From: Bin55 sp963667455
Lineage (GTDB): Bacteria > Pseudomonadota > Gammaproteobacteria > Pseudomonadales > Azotimanducaceae
Direction: 5' to 3'
Assembly: GCA_963667455.2 (NCBI GenBank)
Contig: CAXXFR010000013.1
Location: 124,001-188,000, forward strand
Length of the DNA: 64,000 nt
Numbering within the stretch: position 1 is the stretch's first letter; each line of letters opens with the position of its first letter. The position numbers and the translations under genes are program-made. Shown here piece by piece: positions 43,797 to 53,523 of this stretch. Below the pieces are notes generated by a model. It worked only from the letters and a program-made list of their open reading frames with translations. It made no database searches and was not told where the DNA came from.

Positions 43797-44816
43797 CTAC
43801 CGTGAACTATTCTCGTGAACAAAGTCCACAAGCCGCTTGACGTTGTCCACCGGAGTTTGGGGAACGATTCCATGGCCTAGGTTGAAGATGTGGCCTGGCT
43901 TTCCATCGACGGCCTCAAGAATCCTCTGAGCGTGTTCCTCCACGACCTCCTGTGTCGCGCATAGCGCGATTGGATCCATGTTGCCCTGAATGGCTGCACA
44001 GCCAATCGACTCCCATGTGGGAACCAACGGAACTCTCCAATCGAGTGCGAGAAAGTCTGGACCGGTGGAATACATGCTTGAGAGCAAGTGTTGATTACCA
44101 GTGCCGAAATAGATCTTTGGAATGTCGCCGTGAATTCCTGTGAACACCTTGGCGGTGGACGTTGCCGCGAACAAGCGGTACTCGACTTCGGAAAGACAAC
44201 CGATCCAACTGTCGAAGATTTGCACGGCATTGATACCCGCACCCACCTGCAGATTGACGTAATCGACAATTGCATCGGCCAACGTGTCGAGAAGTTGGTG
44301 CCAAGCCCCCGGGTGTCGATACATGAAGCTCTTCGTGTACGTGTATTGTTGCGAGCTTCTTCCCTCTATCGCGTAGGCAGCAAGAGTGAAAGGAGCACCC
44401 GCAAATCCAATAAGAGCTGAGTCTTTGGGCAGTTCTCCGAGAACATTGCGGACAGTTTGAGCGATGTACCCGGAACCTTCTTCTGCAGGAACTACCCGAA
44501 TCGCCGACACTTGTTCGTGACTTCTGATTGGATTGGATATCACGGGACCAACCCCTGCTTCATATTCCAGATCCAACCCCATGGGAATGAGAATTGGCAG
44601 CAAATCCGCAAATACGATTGCAGCGTCAACTCCTAGGATGCGATATGCGTCCACAGTGGCTTGAGCGGCCAAATCCGGGTTGGTGAACAACTCGAGACTG
44701 GTTCGATTTTCCTTTAGTCGCCGATACTCAGGCATGTAGCGACCGGCTTGGCGGTTGAGCCATATCGGCGTGTAGTCGGTGGACTCGCCACGGCACGCCT
44801 TGAGAAACGTGGACAC
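43797..44816 (-). CDS. hemE: Uroporphyrinogen decarboxylase
   Basis: Heme pathway enzyme converting uroporphyrinogen III to coproporphyrinogen III. Signature WLNRQAGRYMPEYR near the N-terminus, the catalytic Asp in VFADLLPI, GFAGAPFTLAAYAIEG and FNLGHGIVPQTPVDNV at the end. 339 residues. The start is GTG 44816. It lies 14 bases downstream of fabV on the same strand and is probably co-transcribed with it. Confidence 0.95.
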   Translation of the reverse strand: MSTFLKACRGESTDYTPIWLNRQAGRYMPEYRRLKENRTSLELFTNPDLAAQATVDAYRILGVDAAIVFADLLPILIPMGLDLEYEAGVGPVISNPIRSHEQVSAIRVVPAEEGSGYIAQTVRNVLGELPKDSALIGFAGAPFTLAAYAIEGRSSQQYTYTKSFMYRHPGAWHQLLDTLADAIVDYVNLQVGAGINAVQIFDSWIGCLSEVEYRLFAATSTAKVFTGIHGDIPKIYFGTGNQHLLSSMYSTGPDFLALDWRVPLVPTWESIGCAAIQGNMDPIALCATQEVVEEHAQRILEAVDGKPGHIFNLGHGIVPQTPVDNVKRLVDFVHENSSR

Positions 44817-44830
44817 GACTGGTTGGACTC

Positions 44831-46027
44831 TTAGACGTTTAGCTCATCTGTAATCGGATCGACTTCAGCATCGTAGTCCACATCAGACCGTCCAAACCCG
44901 AAAAGTTTGAGAAATTCGGAACGAAAACCATGAATGTCAGCCAAATCTCTCACGTTGCCGGACTCGACCTCGTTCCAGACAGCTCGCACGCGGGCTTGAA
45001 TTTCGGGGTTGAGCTCGAAGTTATCCATGCGGATTCGATTCGAGTCGTCCAGACGTCGCTCGGCATTGAAGATCTGTTCGCTGAACATTCGATACATGTG
45101 TGCAATGCAGTCTTCGTGAGTACCTCTTTCTTTCATGGCCTGAAACAGAATCGAGAAGTAGAGTGGGACGACAGGAATTGCAGTACTCGCCTGCGTCACA
45201 ACGGCTTTCAAGACTGCAACTAGAGCCTCAACACCATCAGAACCAAACTTTTCGTTGATGGAGTCTCGTGTTTGGTCGAGATGTTCCTTGGCCTTGCCGA
45301 GTGTTCCCCCACGATAGATGGGTCGAGTCAACTCGTTGCCCAAGTAGGTGTAGGCAACCGTCTTGAATTGCGGTGCAATCACTCTCGCGCTCTGCAGAGC
45401 TTCAATCCATCGGTTCCAGTCATCGCCTCCCATGACCGCAATCGTTGCGTTGATTTCATCTTCGTTGGCGGGCTCGAGTTCAACGCTTTCAACATCACAG
45501 CGATCTCGCAACACATCCAATTTCAATGTGCGCGATTCGAAGGAAGCACCGATGGGTTTGATAACGGAGCGGTGCATTTCTCCGGTTTCTGGGTGTACTC
45601 GTACAGGAGATGCCAAACTGTAAACGAGCATGTCAACGGCCCCCATTTCGGCCCTAATGAGTTCGACCACTTGACCCTTGATCTCGTCCGAGAATGCATC
45701 CCCGTTGATGGTTCTTGCATACAACCCCTGTTGAGTGGCGGCTCGGTCGAATGCCCAATTGTTGTACCAGCCAGCCGATCCCGGTCTTCGTTCCTCCGGC
45801 TCTTTTTCGAGCGACACTCCCAGCGTTTTCGCCTCACAACCGAATCCCAAAGAGATTCGGGATGCCAGTCCGTAGCCGGTGGAGCATCCGACGACAAGTG
45901 CGTTCTTAGCACCATCGATTCGAGCGCGTTCAGTTACGTACTGAATCTGCTCCTGCACGTTCTTTTCGCAGCCTGTCGGGTGCGCCGTCGTACAGATAAA
46001 TCCCCGTATGCGTGGCTTGATGATCAC
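44831..46027 (-). CDS. fabV: Trans-2-enoyl-ACP/CoA reductase FabV
   Basis: NADH-dependent enoyl reductase for the last step of fatty acid elongation, triclosan-insensitive in characterised members. The start GTG 46027 gives the typical IIKPRIRGFICTTAHPTGCE; AGGAA lies 7 bases upstream. It has VVGCSTGYGLASRI, the tryptophan-rich SAGWYNNWAFDRAA and the Y-x8-K catalytic pair in YRGGTLGKAK. 398 residues. The frame runs 33 codons further upstream without homology. No other enoyl reductase is visible in the window. Confidence 0.95.
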   Translation of the reverse strand: MIIKPRIRGFICTTAHPTGCEKNVQEQIQYVTERARIDGAKNALVVGCSTGYGLASRISLGFGCEAKTLGVSLEKEPEERRPGSAGWYNNWAFDRAATQQGLYARTINGDAFSDEIKGQVVELIRAEMGAVDMLVYSLASPVRVHPETGEMHRSVIKPIGASFESRTLKLDVLRDRCDVESVELEPANEDEINATIAVMGGDDWNRWIEALQSARVIAPQFKTVAYTYLGNELTRPIYRGGTLGKAKEHLDQTRDSINEKFGSDGVEALVAVLKAVVTQASTAIPVVPLYFSILFQAMKERGTHEDCIAHMYRMFSEQIFNAERRLDDSNRIRMDNFELNPEIQARVRAVWNEVESGNVRDLADIHGFRSEFLKLFGFGRSDVDYDAEVDPITDELNV

Positions 46028-46497
46028 AGGCGGTTCCTGTTGTCTTCGGCAAGTCACTCGCACACTTCGAGGCGGAAGCCCTACGATTGTTGCAACTTGC
46101 GGGTGGCTGAGTGTCGCATTATACACAGTGACCTATTGATCATTGCAGACCATAGAGAGCGATATTACTTGTAGTCGATTCGTTCTTTTCTTTTATTATA
46201 AAAATACACAGACTATTGAATAACAAATTGATAAACAAATAAATACATAAAATTATGGGTAATCTGAAAAGTGAATTTCTCTACTAGAGTAATGGTAGAA
46301 TGGCACTGTAGTTCGAGTTATGTATATTCCTGAATCTAGCCCCGTTCACGTAGCCCATTCAAGTTAGATCATCTGGCGAAAGCTGATGGTGTGCTAACAT
46401 TTCGCTCTCAGTTGCACACCCTCCGTTGTGCGACTGCAGACGAAGCACGAACCCATATCATTCGCCTGTTCCCTCCATCAACAATCAGCGTCCACAC
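46028..46497. other. fabV / dapD divergent intergenic region
   Basis: No gene seen. 46180-46270 is strikingly AT-rich. On the minus strand TTATTC, 17 bases and TATAAT (46200-46195) form a reasonable promoter about 170 bases before fabV. The dapD promoter must lie in the right half, but I see no good match. Confidence 0.5.
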
Positions 46498-47331
46498 ATG
46501 TCTCAGTCGGAGATCATCAACCAAGCATGGGAGAATAGAGCGGAGCTCTCGGCATCCACCTCTGGACCGGTAAGAGATGCCGTGTTCGCGGTGTTGGCAG
46601 GCCTTGATGCCGGGGAACTCCGAGTCGCCGAAAAGGTAAGTGGACACTGGACTGTTCACCAATGGCTCAAGAAAGCCGTTCTGCTCAGTTTCATTTTGTC
46701 TCCTTTTCGGATGATGAGCGAAGCTCCCGATGGAACTGCTTGGTGGGACAAGATTTCATCCAAATTCAAGGACTGGGATGAAGGGCGATTTCGCCAGGGA
46801 GGTTTCCGTTCCGTTCCTACCTCTTTTGTCCGGCATTCCGCCTACATCGCTCCCAACGTGGTCCTCATGCCTAGTTTTGTCAATGTGGGGGCATATGTAG
46901 GCAGTGGAACGATGGTCGACACTTGGGCGACGATCGGTTCGTGCGCCCAAATTGGTCGAGACTGTCACATTTCTGGAGGGGCCGGTATAGGCGGAGTCCT
47001 CGAACCGCTCCAAGCGGCACCAGTGATCGTGGAAGATAACTGCTTCATCGGCGCGAGGTCGGAAGTGGTCGAAGGCGTGCTAGTCGAAGAAGGAAGCGTA
47101 CTGTCGATGGGTGTCTTTCTTGGAGCATCTACCAAGATTGTTGATCGAGCCTCCGGAGAAGTGTTTCAGGGAAGAGTGCCGGCGTATTCCGTAGTTGTTC
47201 CAGGTACCCTTCCTCAACCTCCTTTCGACGACGGTAGCCCACGACCGAGCTTGTACTGCGCAGTGATCATCAAGAGAGTCGACGACCGAACGAGGGCGAA
47301 GACTTCGATCAATGAGCTTCTTCGGGACTAG
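46498..47331 (+). CDS. dapD: 2,3,4,5-tetrahydropyridine-2,6-dicarboxylate N-succinyltransferase
   Basis: Lysine/diaminopimelate pathway enzyme using succinyl-CoA. The 277-residue product starts SQSEIINQAWENRAELS and has WTVHQWLKKAVLLSF, the left-handed beta-helix hexapeptide repeats (about 105-230, with GAYVGSGTMVDTWATIGSCAQIG) and the C-terminal SLYCAVIIKRVDDRTR. ATG 46498 is chosen by N-terminal homology; the frame is open further upstream. Its stop overlaps that of folA in the palindrome CTAG. Confidence 0.95.
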   Translation: MSQSEIINQAWENRAELSASTSGPVRDAVFAVLAGLDAGELRVAEKVSGHWTVHQWLKKAVLLSFILSPFRMMSEAPDGTAWWDKISSKFKDWDEGRFRQGGFRSVPTSFVRHSAYIAPNVVLMPSFVNVGAYVGSGTMVDTWATIGSCAQIGRDCHISGGAGIGGVLEPLQAAPVIVEDNCFIGARSEVVEGVLVEEGSVLSMGVFLGASTKIVDRASGEVFQGRVPAYSVVVPGTLPQPPFDDGSPRPSLYCAVIIKRVDDRTRAKTSINELLRD

Positions 47332-47840
47332 CTGCTCTCATTTCTACGTTCGAAGACCTCCATCGTGAACGCATACGAATGGCGTTCGTCCGCCTCATGG
47401 CTCTTTGACCAGACGCGTTTCCATTGGCTGGTGTCGTATTCAGGAAAAAATGTATCGCCTTCGATCTCGGCGTCGACCACAGTTCGGTACAGTCGAACAG
47501 ATTGACACATGGCCAACTCGTAGATTTGTGCTCCACCGATCACAAAGACTTCATCGTTTGGTACGAACTTTCCTTCATCTTCGGCAATTCGTAAGGCGTC
47601 GCTGAAGGTAGGCACGCATACGCAACCCGGCACCTCCTTCTCTGATCGAGTCAGCACGATGTTGAGGCTGTGCTTCAGGGGTCTTGCCATTGCGTCCAAC
47701 GTTTTTCTGCCCATGATCACCGGACGGCCTCGCACTTTCTTGCGGAAATAGCCGTACTCATCGGGCAGTCTCCAGGGGAGGCGGTTGTTCCTGCCGATTA
47801 CTCCGTTGAGCGACATCGCCCAAATCAAGGAAACAATCAT
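47328..47840 (-). CDS. folA: Dihydrofolate reductase
   Basis: NADPH-dependent reduction of dihydrofolate. The 170-residue product has LIWAMSLNGVIGRNNRLPWRLPDEYGYFRKK with the catalytic acidic residue in LPDEY, VIMGRKTLDAM and VIGGAQIYELAM. Its stop overlaps dapD and its start lies 13 bases after the thyA stop, so lgt, thyA and folA form one minus-strand group. ThyA produces the dihydrofolate that FolA recycles. Confidence 0.95.
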   Translation of the reverse strand: MIVSLIWAMSLNGVIGRNNRLPWRLPDEYGYFRKKVRGRPVIMGRKTLDAMARPLKHSLNIVLTRSEKEVPGCVCVPTFSDALRIAEDEGKFVPNDEVFVIGGAQIYELAMCQSVRLYRTVVDAEIEGDTFFPEYDTSQWKRVWSKSHEADERHSYAFTMEVFERRNESS

Positions 47841-47853
47841 GAGTTAGTTTCGG

Positions 47854-48648
47854 CTATACCGCGATTTCTGCTTTTATGGATGGGTGGTACTCGTAGTCCA
47901 CAAGAGAAAAATCTTCGATGGAGAAATTTAAGATGTCGTCGATCTCTGGATTGATGTGAATTGACGGTAGCGTGAAGGGCTTGCGATTCAATTGCGTTCG
48001 CGCATGATCGAGGTGGTTGTCATACAGATGTGCGTCGCCAAATGTGTGAACAAAGTGACCTGGTGCAAGTCTTGTCACTTGGGCGATCATGAGCGTCAAC
48101 AACGCATAGCTGGCGATGTTGAACGGCACGCCTAGAAATACATCAGCGCTGCGTTGATATAGCTGACACGACAGCGTGCCTTCGGATACGTAGAACTGAA
48201 CGAGAGCGTGGCAAGGTGGTAGTGCCATCTGATCGACTTCTGAAACGTTCCACGCCGAAATGATGTGGCGGCGCGAACTGGGATTGGATTGGATCGAATG
48301 GATCAAACGCTCGATCTGATCGGTTGTTGACCCGTCTGGATTGGGCCACGACCTCCATTGGCGACCATAGATGGGACCCAAGTCTCCATCCTCGTTTGCC
48401 CACTCATCCCAAATGTGAACGTTGTTCTCGAGCAGATAACCAATGTTCGTCGAACCCGAAAGAAACCAAAGCAGTTCATGGATGATCCCTCGCAGAAACA
48501 TTCGCTTGGTCGTGAGCAAGGGAAACCCCTGAGTTAGATCGATGCGAAACTGATGTCCGAACACGGAGAGCGTTCCCGTGCCGGTTCGATCGTCCTTTGC
48601 AACACCTTCGGTGAGGATCCGATCCAGTAGATCCAAGTATTGCTTCAT
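47854..48648 (-). CDS. thyA: Thymidylate synthase
   Basis: Makes dTMP from dUMP with methylene-tetrahydrofolate. The start ATG 48648 gives 264 residues, as in E. coli ThyA, and overlaps the lgt stop as ATGA. It contains DRTGTGTLSVFGHQFRIDL, the active Cys in LPPCHALVQFYV, RSADVFLGVPFNIASYALL and the C-terminal SIKAEIAV. The open frame upstream to 48750 is lgt DNA in another frame. Confidence 0.97.
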   Translation of the reverse strand: MKQYLDLLDRILTEGVAKDDRTGTGTLSVFGHQFRIDLTQGFPLLTTKRMFLRGIIHELLWFLSGSTNIGYLLENNVHIWDEWANEDGDLGPIYGRQWRSWPNPDGSTTDQIERLIHSIQSNPSSRRHIISAWNVSEVDQMALPPCHALVQFYVSEGTLSCQLYQRSADVFLGVPFNIASYALLTLMIAQVTRLAPGHFVHTFGDAHLYDNHLDHARTQLNRKPFTLPSIHINPEIDDILNFSIEDFSLVDYEYHPSIKAEIAV

Positions 48649-49481
48649 GAACTCTGATCCGTTTGAAATCTCTTGTTGATGGACGGCAGCATTAGCAGCA
48701 CACCAATCACAATTAGAGGCACCGACAACAGCTGTCCCATGGTCAGCCACTCTCCGAAGATGAAGCCTAGGTGCGAGTCGGGCTCTCGGAAGAACTCGGT
48801 AAAGAACCGACCAGCTCCGTAGGCCGCAAGGAACATTCCACTAACCGATCCGAGTCGACGTCTCTTTGCAGAAAACACCCAGACAATAAGAAATACCACA
48901 ACGCCGGTGACGAGTGCCTGATAGAGGCTAGACACATGTCGAGTAACCGTGTCGAATTCCCCAAAGCAAGATGGATTGAGGGCGACGACCGATTCACAGG
49001 GAAAGTAAACACCTAGGAAGCTCTCGGTTACCCGACCAGGGAGTTCAGTGTTCGCAAAGTTTCCAAGACGCCCAAGTCCAATGCCTACAGACACCAAAGG
49101 CGCGGTGAAGTCTGCGACTTGAAAAAACGTCTTGCCGCGTAGGCGCGACCACAGCAACAATGCAACTAAGACCCCAATAAGACCCCCGTGGAACGACATG
49201 CCGCCTTCCCAAATACGGAGAACCCACAAGGGATCCTCGATTGCGTGGCCGAGATCGTAGAAGAGAGCGTAGCCCAATCGGCCGCCGATCAAAGTGCCAC
49301 ATGTTCCGAAGAAGATTGCGTCGGCCCATTGTTCGACTGTCAAGTCCGCCATTCCTTTCTTGATTCGGTGGCGGCCCAGCAAGAAGCACGTTACAAATGC
49401 CACGACATAGGCCATCCCGTACCATCGAATGCTCACGGGACCGATCGAGAAGATGACCGGATCTATCGTGGGGTAGTACAT
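48645..49481 (-). CDS. lgt: Prolipoprotein diacylglyceryl transferase
   Basis: Inner-membrane enzyme that adds diacylglycerol to the lipobox cysteine of prelipoproteins. Seven hydrophobic segments, YPTIDPVIFSIGPVSIRWYG at the start, GGMSFHGG with the essential His, and the signature GRLGNFANTELPGR. ATG 49481 gives 278 residues; the frame runs 13 codons further to 49520. lgt-thyA is a conserved gene pair; in E. coli ptsP and rppH lie directly upstream, here separated by two genes of the opposite strand. Confidence 0.95.
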   Translation of the reverse strand: MYYPTIDPVIFSIGPVSIRWYGMAYVVAFVTCFLLGRHRIKKGMADLTVEQWADAIFFGTCGTLIGGRLGYALFYDLGHAIEDPLWVLRIWEGGMSFHGGLIGVLVALLLWSRLRGKTFFQVADFTAPLVSVGIGLGRLGNFANTELPGRVTESFLGVYFPCESVVALNPSCFGEFDTVTRHVSSLYQALVTGVVVFLIVWVFSAKRRRLGSVSGMFLAAYGAGRFFTEFFREPDSHLGFIFGEWLTMGQLLSVPLIVIGVLLMLPSINKRFQTDQSS

Positions 49482-49660
49482 GACTCGAAGGATTGCCCCT
49501 AGTGGATCCGGGAACAGCAAGTGCCAAACGCACAGGGTATTCGCGTGCCCGATCTAGGCTGTTTCCAAACCGGCCGGCGACTTTCGGAATTGTAGCCACT
49601 AACCAATGCAAATAACAGGTCGTTGCTACACTACTTCTACTTACTTCGGTGTTCTCCGTT

Positions 49661-50416
49661 GTGTGCATAGTCCTCGTCGCTTATCGAACCGACTCCAGCT
49701 TTCCCTTGGTGGTCGCCGCAAATCGCGACGAGTTCTTTGATCGACCTTCGATCCCTGCGCACTTTTGGACGGACGAGCAAAACATCTTTGCCGGTCGAGA
49801 CGTGAAAGGCGGTGGCACTTGGCTGGGGGTCACACGCAGTGGGAGGTTTGCTGCTCTGACCAATTGGACTGAACAAGGCGAGACTGTCAATGGGCAAACG
49901 TCTCGAGGGTTGCTAGTGCGCAACTTTCTAAGCGGAACGCACTCGTCCGAGGAGTACATCGACGGCATTGAAGGTACGAATTACCAAGGCTTCAATCTAT
50001 TGGTCTACGACGGTGAGGCCATGATGTATTGGTCGAATCGGGACAACCATCGGAAGCTTCTCGACTCCGGCTTCTACGGCGTCACGAACACGAGCTTTCA
50101 GAATGACTGGACCAAGACTCGAGCCGGAATCGACATGATTTCGCAAATTCAGAACAGACACGATGTGGATACTCTGATTCACTTGTTGCGTCGACACTCT
50201 TCGACGGAAGGGAGTGTCAAAGGACGCAGCCAGTCTCCCGAGGACAGCCGGTCGCCATGCTTCGTGTTCGGAGACGACTATGGAACTCGGGCAAGTACGG
50301 CCGTTGTTTTCGATGGCAAGCGAATCTTCTTCAAGGAGCAACTGTACGGTCCTCGGGCCGTGAGAGGATCCTACGTTTACGAATCGATTCCGTTAGAAAA
50401 GGAAAAAGTCAAATGA
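49661..50416 (+). CDS. NRDE family protein (TANGO2-like)
   Basis: The product begins CIVLVAYRTDSSFPLVVAANRDEFFDRPS; the NRDE motif and Cys directly after the start are the family hallmarks. Then come FAGRDVKGGGTWLGVTRSGRFAALTNW and SRGLLVRNFL. GTG 49661 places Cys at residue 2; the frame also allows GTG 49649. Eukaryotic TANGO2 proteins are linked to heme or lipid trafficking, and the bacterial function is unsettled. The ATG of the following SDR overlaps its stop, so they are coupled. The pair is inserted between lgt and ptsP. Confidence 0.85.
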   Translation: MCIVLVAYRTDSSFPLVVAANRDEFFDRPSIPAHFWTDEQNIFAGRDVKGGGTWLGVTRSGRFAALTNWTEQGETVNGQTSRGLLVRNFLSGTHSSEEYIDGIEGTNYQGFNLLVYDGEAMMYWSNRDNHRKLLDSGFYGVTNTSFQNDWTKTRAGIDMISQIQNRHDVDTLIHLLRRHSSTEGSVKGRSQSPEDSRSPCFVFGDDYGTRASTAVVFDGKRIFFKEQLYGPRAVRGSYVYESIPLEKEKVK

Positions 50417-51201
50417 AGAACGAGTTAGCTGGAAAGACCGCTCTGGTCACTGGAGGAAGTCTAGGGCTGGGCAAAGCCATGGCGACTGAGTTTCACCGTA
50501 ACGGTGCGAACGTAGCAATTCTGGCGCGTCGTGCGGAACTGCTCGAACAGGCAAAGTCCGAAATTCTCCAATCCGTCGGCAACGATGCCAAGGTCGAAGG
50601 CTATGTTTGTGACGTAACCGATTCAGATGCGCTTCAAAGCACGGTCTCGTCAGTTTCTCGGGACCTCGGAGACATCGATATTCTCGTGAACAACGCCGGC
50701 AAGTCGGAGGCGCATCCTTTCATGAACATTACGGATGAGATTTGGCGAGGAGATTTGGAGTTGAAGCTGTTCGCCGCGATTCGAGTGGTGCGGCTCGTGT
50801 TTCCGGGTATGTGTGAACGTCGATGGGGGCGAATCATCAACATTCTGAACACTGCAGCCAAGGCACCCGGTCCCCGCTCTGCGCCGACCTCGGTCTCACG
50901 GGCCGCAGGAATGGCGTTAACGAAGGTTCTGGCAGGCGAAGGAGCACCGTTTAACGTGCTGGTCAATGCACTGCTGATCGGACGGATTGAATCCGATCAA
51001 AGTCGTCGCGCCTACGATGCAAATCCCGGAGAGCTCGCCTACGAAGAATATTTAGCTCGAGCAGGAAAGTCCTTGCCGATGGGCCGCATGGGCGAAGCGC
51101 ACGAATGCGCAAGCGTTGCAATGTTTCTAGCATCCGAAGGCGCGTCGTACCTGACTGGGTGTGCCATCAACATGGATGGCGGACTGTCAAACGTGGTGTA
51201 G
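50413..51201 (+). CDS. SDR-family protein with altered catalytic residues
   Basis: The 262-residue product has the SDR cofactor motif VTGGSLGLGKAM and LVNNAGKSEAHPF, and ends with ASYLTGCAINMDGG, so the fold is clear. At the active site the usual Y-S-A-S-K reads T-S-V-S-R (RSAPTSVSRAAGMALTK): Thr at the Tyr position and Arg at the Lys position. Either this subfamily works with other residues or it is no longer a dehydrogenase. Related sequences with the same change are, as I recall, annotated as SDR oxidoreductases. It overlaps the NRDE gene by 4 bases. Confidence 0.85.
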   Translation: MKNELAGKTALVTGGSLGLGKAMATEFHRNGANVAILARRAELLEQAKSEILQSVGNDAKVEGYVCDVTDSDALQSTVSSVSRDLGDIDILVNNAGKSEAHPFMNITDEIWRGDLELKLFAAIRVVRLVFPGMCERRWGRIINILNTAAKAPGPRSAPTSVSRAAGMALTKVLAGEGAPFNVLVNALLIGRIESDQSRRAYDANPGELAYEEYLARAGKSLPMGRMGEAHECASVAMFLASEGASYLTGCAINMDGGLSNVV

Positions 51202-51204
51202 AGT

Positions 51205-53523
51205 CTAGTTGGGTGTTTCGGCTTGCGTTCCATGAAACTGTGAATAGCGAGCGTGACTGGAGATTGCCCTTCCTAGTCCAAGCTCTCTCATTTGGGTATG
51301 GATGTAGTTGCGGATTGACTCGGCATCCTTCATGCCCAGCACTCGACTGAGTATGCGTCGACAGCGGGTCAAATGGATGTTTCGTATGACCCATTTGACC
51401 TTGGGTATGTGGGTCGCATTCATCGACAGTACGTCGTAGCCCATACCTGCACACAGAATCGCACCTTCGACGGTTCCCGCCATTTCCCCGCAAATGCCCA
51501 CTGGCTTGCCAACGGCATGACCATCCTTGACTACGCTGCGCATTGCAGCCAGCACGGACGGGTGTAGTTCCTGATAAAGGTTTGCAACCCGCGCATCGTT
51601 GCGGGATACGGCCAACATGTACTGTGTTAAGTCGTTTGAACCTACAGCGAGAAAGTCGACTTCACTTGCGATGAGGCGAGCTTGATAGACCATCGCTGGA
51701 ACTTCAATCATGACTCCAATGTCGGGCACCTTGATATCGAATCCTTCGTCGACGACTTCTTGGTAGGCGCGCTCGATCAAACTCTTGGATGCAGTCACTT
51801 CTTCGATGTTGGAGATCAGCGGCAGCATGATTCGCAGTCTTCCTTGAAGTCCTTCACTGGCCTTCAGCATGGCGCGAACCTGGACCACAAAGATCTCTGG
51901 ATGATCGAGCGTTATTCGAATTCCCCTCCAGCCCAGGAAAGGATTCTCGTCTTGAATCGGAAAGTAGGGCAAGTCCTTGTCGCCCCCGATGTCGAGAGTT
52001 CGCATCGTCACAGGATTGGGTTCGAACGCAATCATGTGCTTGCGATAGATGTCGCGTTGCTGCGCCTCCGTGGGAAACTGCAGACTGTCCGCGAAAGGAA
52101 TTTCCGTTCGAAACAACCCGATTCCTTCTGCTCCGCGATCCAATGACTGAGTGATTTCGTCGACGAGACCGATGTTCACCCACAATCGAATACGGTGCCC
52201 GTCTCGGGTCTCCGCCGGTTCATCTCGCAGTTGGGAGAGTTCTTCTGCAAAGCTCTCGCCTTGATTCTTCAAGTCTTGGTAGTGGCGGAGAATCGGTGGT
52301 CCCGGATTGGTTACCACTTCACCGAAGTTGCCATCGACCACTGCAGTCACGTGTTGCGACTCGAACAACGGGAAGTCCTCGGCACCCATGACGGCGGGGA
52401 TGCCCAATGCCCGAGCGAGTATGGCGGTGTGTGAATTCGCCGATCCTTTTCGTGAAACGATTCCGGCGAGTTTTTCGTCTGGAACCTTGGCAATCATCGA
52501 AGCAGTGACTTCCTCCGCGACAAGGATCGAGTCGTCGGGAAAGACGTTGCTTTCCTCGGTTCCATAGTCCTGGAGCTTGCCGACGAGCTGCTGGGCGATG
52601 TCCCGCAAGTCTGCGCTTCGCTCTCGAAAGTAATCGCTGTTCGCGTCTTCCAAGCGATCAATGTGCTCTTGGAAAACTCGTCGGATCGCTCCTTGTGCCC
52701 ATTGACCGTTCTGCACGATCTGGTCTCTGACTTCGCCGCCCAATGCTTCATCGTCAAGAATGTGCACGTAGACGTCGAGGATTTCCTGATCGATGGAATC
52801 AAGACTCGGTTTGAGTTGCGCGTTGAAGCCCTGCATGTCCTTCCGAACCTCGTTCAAAGCATGTTCGAATAGCGTTAGCTCCACTTCTTGATTCGAAGCT
52901 TCTCGGTCTGGAATGTGCGAAATGTCTGCAGGAGGCTGGGTCAATACGACCGGTCCAATTGCAATGCCGGGCGCACCAGGTACTCCGTCGAACCGGCGTT
53001 CAGTTGCCTTCCACGGTGAAGTGCTCGGTGAAGCAACGACATCCGAGATGGCCATCGCGTGGGCGACGAGAGGTGCTAATGTCGTGGCAAGCGATACGAG
53101 AAGACCTTCTTCGTCGTCTGAGAACTTGCCTTCTTCGCGACGGAGTGTGAGCACCCCTATGGATCTGCGGTTATGGACTATGGGTGCGCCCAGAAACGAC
53201 TTGAGTGAACTCTCATCGATCGACTCGATAGGCTCGAAGTCGGCGTGTTCTGTGGCATCGTCGAGGTTTACGGGTTCCGCCCGACGTGCGACGAGCCCGA
53301 TGATTCCCTTGTCAATGGACAGTGCGATGTTTCCGGATGTGTGGTTTTCAAGGCCGTCGTTGGCTATCAGGTGGAGCATGTCGGTGGTGGACTCACGCAC
53401 GTACAGCGAGCAATAGTCCACGCCAAAAATCATGCTGACGCGGGCGACCGCCATTGCAGCCGCCTTCTCGAAGTTTGGCTCGGCCTGAACGTCCCGAGCC
53501 AGCTGATTCATGGCTTCAAGCAA
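51205..53523 (-). CDS. ptsP: Phosphoenolpyruvate-protein phosphotransferase, nitrogen type (EI-Ntr)
   Basis: First enzyme of the nitrogen-related phosphotransferase system. The 772-residue product has an N-terminal GAF domain (about 1-160), then the enzyme I part with the phosphorylated His in GSANSHTAILARALGIPAV, the PEP-binding barrel with GIGLFRTEIPF, LDIGGDKDLPYF, VGSNDLTQYMLAVSRND and the catalytic Cys in VGICGEMAG. TTG 53523 directly follows the rppH stop and gives an N-terminus (LEAMNQLARDV) like E. coli PtsP; ATG 53511 is the alternative. It is cotranscribed with rppH. Confidence 0.95.
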   Translation of the reverse strand: MLEAMNQLARDVQAEPNFEKAAAMAVARVSMIFGVDYCSLYVRESTTDMLHLIANDGLENHTSGNIALSIDKGIIGLVARRAEPVNLDDATEHADFEPIESIDESSLKSFLGAPIVHNRRSIGVLTLRREEGKFSDDEEGLLVSLATTLAPLVAHAMAISDVVASPSTSPWKATERRFDGVPGAPGIAIGPVVLTQPPADISHIPDREASNQEVELTLFEHALNEVRKDMQGFNAQLKPSLDSIDQEILDVYVHILDDEALGGEVRDQIVQNGQWAQGAIRRVFQEHIDRLEDANSDYFRERSADLRDIAQQLVGKLQDYGTEESNVFPDDSILVAEEVTASMIAKVPDEKLAGIVSRKGSANSHTAILARALGIPAVMGAEDFPLFESQHVTAVVDGNFGEVVTNPGPPILRHYQDLKNQGESFAEELSQLRDEPAETRDGHRIRLWVNIGLVDEITQSLDRGAEGIGLFRTEIPFADSLQFPTEAQQRDIYRKHMIAFEPNPVTMRTLDIGGDKDLPYFPIQDENPFLGWRGIRITLDHPEIFVVQVRAMLKASEGLQGRLRIMLPLISNIEEVTASKSLIERAYQEVVDEGFDIKVPDIGVMIEVPAMVYQARLIASEVDFLAVGSNDLTQYMLAVSRNDARVANLYQELHPSVLAAMRSVVKDGHAVGKPVGICGEMAGTVEGAILCAGMGYDVLSMNATHIPKVKWVIRNIHLTRCRRILSRVLGMKDAESIRNYIHTQMRELGLGRAISSHARYSQFHGTQAETPN

